Of a stretch of DNA of 64,000 nucleotides, positions 59,264 to 64,000 are shown in pieces. The stretch lies in contig NZ_BDCF01000034.1 in NCBI RefSeq assembly GCF_001613365.1, positions 1-64,000 on the forward strand, in the 5' to 3' direction. The first letter of the stretch is position 1; each line of letters begins with the position of its first letter. The translations under genes were made by a program, and so were the position numbers. The notes beneath the pieces are model-generated. The model searched no databases, was not told where the DNA came from, and saw only the letters and a program-made list of their open reading frames with translations. The DNA is from Nocardia xishanensis NBRC 101358 (GTDB taxonomy: Bacteria; Actinomycetota; Actinomycetes; Mycobacteriales; Mycobacteriaceae).

Positions 59264-60265
59264 GTGACTTTCGATTCCGTGCGGGGACGTTCGACCCCAG
59301 GGCGCCCGTCCCCGACGCCACCGATCGTCTCCGGAACGCCATCGGTTGTACAGAGCTTGCGGGTCCATTCGGGCCGGAACGTCCCGTTCTCCGTGGAGTT
59401 CAACCCGCCGCGCGATGCCGCGGGCGAGGCCAGGCTCTGGCGGGCGGTGCGCGAGTTCGAGCGCATGCATCCGGCGTTCGTCTCGATGACGTACGGCGCG
59501 GGCGGTTCCACCAAGGACCGCACCGTGCGCGTGACCGGTGAGCTGGCCGAGGAGACCACCCTGCTGCCGGTGGCGCACCTGACCGCCGTCGGCCACAGCG
59601 TGGCCGAGCTGCGCTCGCTGGTCGGCGCGTACGCCGATTCCGGCATCCGCAACATTCTGGTACTGCGCGGCGACCCGCCCGGCGATCCGCTCGGCGAGTG
59701 GCACAAGCACCCGGAGGGCGTGGAGTACGCCGAGGAACTGGTCCGCATCGTTCGCGATCTCGGCGATTTCCACGTCGGCGTCGCCTCCTTCCCGCAGGGT
59801 CATCACCGCTCGCCCGACCTGGACTCCGACACCGCCTTCCTTGCCGCGAAACTGCGTGCGGGAGCGGAGTATTCGATCACCCAGATGTTCTTCGAGGTCG
59901 AGCACTACCTGCGCCTGCGCGACCGGGTCGCGGCACTCGATCCGATCGAGGGCGCCAAGCCGATCATCCCGGAGCTTATGCCGATCACCTCGCTGCGCAC
60001 CGTGGCGCGCGCCGAGGAACTGTGCGGCCGTCCGCTGCCCGACGCGGTGCTCGCGCGGCTGCGCAAGGCGGCGGGCGACGGCCATGAGGAGGACCGCGCC
60101 GCGGTGCGCGAGGTGGGCATCGAGATCGCCACCGAGATGGCGCAGCGGCTGATCGACGAGGGCGCACCCTGCCTGCACTTCATCACCCTGAATTTCGCGA
60201 AGGCGACCAGCGAGGTGCTGACCAACCTCGGTTACGGGGTCACCGCGGCGCCGATGAGCGCTTGA
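59264..60265 (+). CDS. metF: 5,10-methylenetetrahydrofolate reductase
   Basis: 333-residue FAD-dependent reductase making 5-methyl-THF for methionine. NVPFSVEFNPPRDAAGEARLWRAV and FVSMTYGAGGSTKDRT are canonical MetF; RNILVLRGDPPGDP and FSITQMFFE-like AEYSITQMFFEVEHY complete the barrel. This differs from the atypical mycobacterial Rv2172c at this locus. GTG at 59264 is supported by the -10 6 nt upstream. Divergent from idsA. Confidence 0.94.
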   Translation: MTFDSVRGRSTPGRPSPTPPIVSGTPSVVQSLRVHSGRNVPFSVEFNPPRDAAGEARLWRAVREFERMHPAFVSMTYGAGGSTKDRTVRVTGELAEETTLLPVAHLTAVGHSVAELRSLVGAYADSGIRNILVLRGDPPGDPLGEWHKHPEGVEYAEELVRIVRDLGDFHVGVASFPQGHHRSPDLDSDTAFLAAKLRAGAEYSITQMFFEVEHYLRLRDRVAALDPIEGAKPIIPELMPITSLRTVARAEELCGRPLPDAVLARLRKAAGDGHEEDRAAVREVGIEIATEMAQRLIDEGAPCLHFITLNFAKATSEVLTNLGYGVTAAPMSA

Positions 60266-60291
60266 CCCCGCGCGCCAGGTGACACAGTGGC

Positions 60292-60321
60292 AATGCCCCG
60301 CCGGTCGACCGGCGGGGCATT
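60292..60321. terminator. Perfect palindromic terminator between metF and LLM gene
   Basis: AATGCCCCGCCGG (60292-60304) and CCGGCGGGGCATT (60309-60321) around a TCGA tip: a 30-nt perfect palindrome serving both convergent genes. Confidence 0.85.
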
Positions 60322-60327
60322 CGCATA

Positions 60328-61479
60328 TCAGGCGGCGCGCGCCGCTCCCGGCCCCCACGCCTCGGCCAGCAGCCGATGCGATTCGAGCCGGTCGGCGTGG
60401 TCGTGGGCGACGCTGGTGATCAGCAACTCGTTCGCGCCCGTGACCCGCTGCAAGGCGGCGAGCCGCTCCACCACCCTGCTCGGCGACCCGACGAACTGGG
60501 TGGCCAGCCGGTCGTCCACCAGCCGCCGCTGGTCGGGTGTCAGCGGGCCCGCGGCGTCCGGCGCGAGGAATTCGGCCGCGCCCGAGCCGCTGCGGATGCT
60601 GTAGACCCAGTGCCCGTAGCCGGAGGCGAGCTCACTGGCCCTCGCGTCGTCGGCGCCGACCACCACGTCGGCCGAAACCACCACGTACGGTTCGGACAGG
60701 TACTGGGACGGGCGGAACGCCGCGCGGTAGGCGGCGACGGCGTCCAGCGCGGTGCCCGGCGCGACGTGATAGGCCGCCGCGAACGGCAGTCCGAGCCTGC
60801 CCGCCAGTTCGGCGCTCTCGCCGCCGGAGCTGCCGAACAGCCACAGCTGCACCTGCGCGTTCTCGCCGGGGACCGCGTGCAGCGGAATGCCGTCCTCGCT
60901 GACGTAGGTGCCCGCGAGCAGGGCGCGCACCTCGGCGATCTGGTCAGCGAAGTCCGGCGCTTGCGCGCCGGGCTGTTGCAGTGCGCGCAGCGAGGCCACG
61001 AAACGGGAACGGTCGGTGATGCGGCCGGGATCGAAGGGCGGCGGGACCACCACGCCGTCGCGGATCTCGGTGCGTCCGGTGGCGGTGTCGACCACCGGCT
61101 TCCCGCCCTTCGGATGCTCCGGTTCGGCGCCGAATTGGGCCCGCCGGTGGCCGGAACGCCCGAGCCCTAGGTCGAGTCTGCCGGGGTACAGCGCGTCGAT
61201 GGTGCCGAACGCCTCCACGATCGAGGCCGAGGTGTGGTGGCCGACCTGCACCGCCGCCGAGCCCACCCGGATCCTGGAGGTGTTGGCCGCGACCAGTCCG
61301 ATCAGGGTGATCGAGCTGGAACTGGCCACCGCGACGAAGTGGTGTTCGGCCAGCCAATACCGGTGGTAGCCCCACTGTTCGGCGTGCTGGGCCAGGTCGA
61401 CGGTGTTGCGCAGCGCCTGCTGGGCGGTCGATCCGGCGCTGATGGGCGAGAGGTCGAGGATGGAGAGCGGGACCGTCAC
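60328..61479 (-). CDS. LLM class flavin-dependent oxidoreductase
   Basis: 383-residue luciferase-like monooxygenase. Starts VPLSILDLSPISAGSTAQQALRNTVDLAQHAEQWGYHRYWLAEHHFVAVASSSSITLIG, the usual FMN-binding barrel with LAEHH, and contains RLDLGLGRSG. The GTG at 61479 overlaps the stop of the DUF1684 gene (GTGA at 61476-61479). Substrate unknown; the neighbourhood suggests reduced-flavin dependent oxidation of a small organic compound. Confidence 0.9.
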   Translation of the reverse strand: MTVPLSILDLSPISAGSTAQQALRNTVDLAQHAEQWGYHRYWLAEHHFVAVASSSSITLIGLVAANTSRIRVGSAAVQVGHHTSASIVEAFGTIDALYPGRLDLGLGRSGHRRAQFGAEPEHPKGGKPVVDTATGRTEIRDGVVVPPPFDPGRITDRSRFVASLRALQQPGAQAPDFADQIAEVRALLAGTYVSEDGIPLHAVPGENAQVQLWLFGSSGGESAELAGRLGLPFAAAYHVAPGTALDAVAAYRAAFRPSQYLSEPYVVVSADVVVGADDARASELASGYGHWVYSIRSGSGAAEFLAPDAAGPLTPDQRRLVDDRLATQFVGSPSRVVERLAALQRVTGANELLITSVAHDHADRLESHRLLAEAWGPGAARAA

Positions 61480-62285
61480 GCCTGCCCCCTCGCGAGCCGT
61501 GGGTGCTGTTCGCCCGCCTCGATGGCCACCCGCAGCCGGTTCTGCTCGGGCGCCACCGGGCAGGTGGCGAAATCGGTGAAGGCGCAGGGCAGGTTGGCCG
61601 CCCGGTTGAAGTCGAGCAGCACCGAACCGTCGGCGTCCGGCGCGGCGATGCTCAGCGACCTGGCCGCGGGATACGTGGTGACGCCGCTGGTGGCGTCGGT
61701 GAACAGGATGCGCAGCCCGTCAACGGCCTGGAACGCGACGACGCGTTCGGTGACCGCGCCGAGGGTGAATTCGATGGTGCCGGAGGCGGTGTGGTGGTGC
61801 TCGAGCCCGTCGACCACGGCCGCCGTGACGATGGTCCGCGGCTCGGCGAACGCTTCGAAGCGGCCGGAAACGATCCAGCGCGGGTCCGGTTCGTAGGCGG
61901 GGATGCCCGCGAACGCGGCCAGCGTCGGTGCGGCGGGGTCGTGGATCCGCACGGCGTAACGGCCGGTGCGCCGGATCACTTCGAGCACGCGCTGCTCGTG
62001 GCGAACCTCCAGACCCGGCGCTCCTTCGGCGGGGATGACGATCTGCACGCCCGCGATGCCGGTGCCGTCGAAGCTGAGGCGGTCGGCCGGTTGCGCGGTG
62101 ATGAACACCTTGTTGTCGGTGACCCACCAGGTGCCGGGCACGTCGGGCAGCCGCTCGGGCTGATCGGTGAGCCAGTGCAGCCCGGTCAGGCTGAGAAAGC
62201 CGAGGCGGTCGCGCAGCTGGTCCTCACGCGCGGCGTGCCAGGCGGCCCACTCGGTGTCGAAACTCGTTGCGGTGGTCGCGGTCAT
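61476..62285 (-). CDS. DUF1684 protein
   Basis: 269-residue beta-rich protein, with EWAAWHAAREDQLRDRLGFLSLTGLHWLTDQPERLPDVPGTWWV typical of DUF1684, then EFTLGAVTERVVAFQAVDGLRILFTDATSG and a conserved C-terminal NRAANLPCAFTDFATCPVAPEQNRLRVAIEAGE with two Cys. The NLPCAFTDFATCP pattern suggests metal or ligand binding. ATGA overlaps on both sides tie it to two LLM monooxygenases. Role unknown; substrate delivery or hydrolysis is a guess. Confidence 0.88.
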   Translation of the reverse strand: MTATTATSFDTEWAAWHAAREDQLRDRLGFLSLTGLHWLTDQPERLPDVPGTWWVTDNKVFITAQPADRLSFDGTGIAGVQIVIPAEGAPGLEVRHEQRVLEVIRRTGRYAVRIHDPAAPTLAAFAGIPAYEPDPRWIVSGRFEAFAEPRTIVTAAVVDGLEHHHTASGTIEFTLGAVTERVVAFQAVDGLRILFTDATSGVTTYPAARSLSIAAPDADGSVLLDFNRAANLPCAFTDFATCPVAPEQNRLRVAIEAGEQHPRLARGQA

Positions 62286-63655
62286 GACGCTCTGGCTCCT
62301 TCGTGGACGGTTGTGCGGTGGTGTGGATGACGCAGGCCGAGGTGGTCGCGCAGGGTGTCGCCGGTGTACTCGGTGCGGAAGCTGCCGCGCTCCTGGAGTT
62401 CCGGGACGACGCGGTCGACGAACTCGTCGAGGCCGCCGGGCGTCAGGTGAGGAACGAGGATGAAACCGTCGGCGGCGTCGGTCTGCACGTATTCGTCGAT
62501 GCGTTCGGCCACGTCGGCGGGCGTGCCGACGAACTGCTGGCGCGCGGTGACCTCGATGATCAGCTCACGGATGCTGAGCTTCTCGGCCTCGGCCTTGGCG
62601 CGCCAGGCCTCGGCGACCGCGCGCGGGTCTTTCGCGTGGCGCACCCGGCCCCTGGTGATGTTCACGTCGCCGGACGGGTCGACATCGGGCAGCGGACCGT
62701 CCGGGTCGTAGCCGGAAAGGTCACGGCCCCAAACCTGTTCGAGGAACGCGATGGCGGTCTGCGGCCCCACCTGCTGGCGGCGGATGTGCCTGGCCCGGTC
62801 CTCCGCCTCGGCCGTGGTGTCACCGAGCACGAAGGTGGCAGCGGGCAGGATCTTCAGCTCGTCGTGCCTGCGACCGTATTTGGCGAGGCGGCCCTTCATA
62901 TCGGCGTAGAACGTGCGTCCCGCCTCCAGCGTTCCGTGCCCGGTGAAAATCGCGTCGGCGGTGGCGGCGCCGAATTCGCGGCCGTCGTCGGAATCGCCCG
63001 CCTGCAACAACACCGGGTGGCCCTGCGGGCTCGGCGGCAGCACGTGGCGCCCGGCGATGTGGAATTGCGCTCCGCGATGGCGGGTTTCGGGAATCTCCTT
63101 GGCGAACACGCCCGCCTCGCGATCGACCACCAGCGTGTCGGCGGGCCAGCTGTCCCACAGGGCGCGCGCCACCTCGACCGTCTCGGCCGCGCGGCGGTAC
63201 CGATCGGCGTGCTCCAGATAGCCGCCGCGGCGGAAGTTCTCGCCGGTGAACGCGTCGGAGGAGGTGACGACGTTCCACGCCGCCCGGCCGCCGGAGAGGT
63301 GGTCCAGCGACGCGAACTGCTTGGCCAGCTCGAACGGCTCGTTGTAGGTGGAATTGATGGTGCCCGCGAGGCCGAGCTTCTCGGTGACCCCGGCCAGCGC
63401 GTTGAGCACCGTGAAGGTGTCCGGCCTGCCCACCACGTCCAGATCGTGGATGCGCCCGAGGTGTTCGCGCAGCCGCAGGCCCTCGGCGAGGAAGAAGAAG
63501 TCGAACAGGCCGCGCTCGGCGGTGCGGACCAGGTGGACGAAGGACTCGAAGTCGATCTGGCTCTTGGATGCCGGATCGCTCCAGACCGTGGTGTTGTTCA
63601 CCCCGGGGAAGTGCGCGGCCAGATGAACGGTCTTGCGCGGCTTGGCGGAACTCAT
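62282..63655 (-). CDS. LLM flavin monooxygenase, NtaA/SnaA/DszA type
   Basis: 457-residue monooxygenase like nitrilotriacetate, dibenzothiophene-sulfone or dimethyl-sulfide monooxygenases: HLAAHFPGVNNTTVWSDPASKSQIDFESFVHLVRTAERGLFDFFFLAEGLRLR at the start, TSSDAFTGENFRRGGYLEHADRY, LLQAGDSDDGREFGA, TADAIFTGH. Needs a separate FMN reductase, not present in the window. ATG at 63655 has GGAAGGG upstream and overlaps the stop of the next gene by ATGA. Confidence 0.9.
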   Translation of the reverse strand: MSSAKPRKTVHLAAHFPGVNNTTVWSDPASKSQIDFESFVHLVRTAERGLFDFFFLAEGLRLREHLGRIHDLDVVGRPDTFTVLNALAGVTEKLGLAGTINSTYNEPFELAKQFASLDHLSGGRAAWNVVTSSDAFTGENFRRGGYLEHADRYRRAAETVEVARALWDSWPADTLVVDREAGVFAKEIPETRHRGAQFHIAGRHVLPPSPQGHPVLLQAGDSDDGREFGAATADAIFTGHGTLEAGRTFYADMKGRLAKYGRRHDELKILPAATFVLGDTTAEAEDRARHIRRQQVGPQTAIAFLEQVWGRDLSGYDPDGPLPDVDPSGDVNITRGRVRHAKDPRAVAEAWRAKAEAEKLSIRELIIEVTARQQFVGTPADVAERIDEYVQTDAADGFILVPHLTPGGLDEFVDRVVPELQERGSFRTEYTGDTLRDHLGLRHPHHRTTVHEGARAS

Positions 63656-64000
63656 GACGGTGTCCCTTCCTGAATCGTGGCGTAGCGGCTCGCCGGACGC
63701 GGCAGATCCAGCCGCGCGCGCAGGGTGGTGGCGGGTGCGGGCGGCACGGCGGGCAGCCTGCCGAGGGTGGCGTGCACCGCGAGCGGACGTAGCACGACAC
63801 CGTCGGCCGCGCCCGAATCGGCCACGGCGGCGAGCAGTTCGGTCAGCGAGTCGCCGGTGCCGACGTGGCGCAGCGGCGTGCCGGTGGTCCTGGTGCCGAC
63901 CTGCGGCGCGCCGCACGCACCGGACAGCGGCGTCGTGGCCGCCCAGCGGTCCAGCTCGGCCAGCTCCTCGTGCGCGCGCTCCACTGTGTCGGCGAGGTGG
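63652..64000 (-). CDS. LLM-type monooxygenase, C-terminal part
   Basis: Open to the right edge; the visible C-terminus ends DGVVLRPLAVHATLGRLPAVPPAPATTLRARLDLPRP. The AELDRWAATTPLSGA and ADSGAADGVVLRPL segments resemble LLM oxidoreductases, but the catalytic part is missing. Overlaps the downstream NtaA-type gene start, so it belongs to the same operon. Confidence 0.6.
   Translation of the reverse strand, partial: HLADTVERAHEELAELDRWAATTPLSGACGAPQVGTRTTGTPLRHVGTGDSLTELLAAVADSGAADGVVLRPLAVHATLGRLPAVPPAPATTLRARLDLPRPASRYATIQEGTPS

Overview
The window is about 64 kb of dense, high-GC chromosome from a mycolate-type actinobacterium, most likely Nocardia or a close relative. Evidence: aa3/bc respiratory genes with a fused two-haem cytochrome c (ctaC, ctaE, qcrCAB), phosphatidylinositol-mannoside and lipomannan enzymes (pimB-like, mptA-like), a class II DAHP synthase, PknL, and a gene order that, from memory, mirrors Mycobacterium tuberculosis Rv2172c-Rv2215 with Nocardia-type insertions (carotenoid genes, a ROK kinase, flavin monooxygenases). 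Genus is an inference; no rRNA, tRNA, CRISPR array, insertion sequence or prophage was seen.

Layout. 1-8.8 kb: sucB 5' end, small hypothetical, pepA with a zinc-ribbon TetR regulator, an acetyltransferase with a duplicated tail, gcvT, ilvE, a lipoprotein and an MBL hydrolase. 9.2-11.9 kb: cobalamin lower-ligand assembly (cobS, cobT, cobU). 11.9-21.9 kb: GlxA-type regulator, DUF3043 protein, HesB/IscA Fe-S protein, adenosine kinase, asnB, ctaC-ctaF, a degenerate SDR and an FAD oxidase. 22-27 kb: PhoD phosphatase, ABC1 kinase, Spo0M, a stand-alone TrpF. 27-36.5 kb: cell-envelope block on the minus strand (PlsC, ROK kinase, decapeptide-repeat protein, ArsA-like ATPase, two SRPBCC proteins, PimB-like mannosyltransferase, metalloprotease, two NlpC/P60 hydrolases). 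36.9-46 kb: DnaQ-UvrC fusion, RAM-domain protein, trpD, ctaE-qcrCAB. 46-52.9 kb: exoribonuclease, aroG, MarR-SDR-enoyl-CoA hydratase, PASTA kinase pknL and its neighbour DNA-binding protein. 52.9-60.3 kb: crtB, mptA-like, crtI, a crtI remnant, GGPP synthase, metF. 60.3-64 kb: translationally coupled flavin monooxygenase/DUF1684 operon running off the window.

The strongest cross-cutting signal is regulatory: at least 15 genes carry a TANNNT -10 hexamer exactly 6-7 nt before an ATG/GTG and usually no Shine-Dalgarno, i.e. they look leaderless. Two genes (ArsA-like, exoribonuclease) appear to need CTG starts. Two adjacent NlpC/P60 genes share a 21-bp promoter-proximal element. Several local duplications or decay products (crtI 5' end, acetyltransferase 3' end, an intergenic 70-bp tandem repeat, twin terminators) and a catalytically degraded SDR are also present. 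No obviously new multi-gene defence or biosynthetic system was found; most genes are conserved housekeeping.
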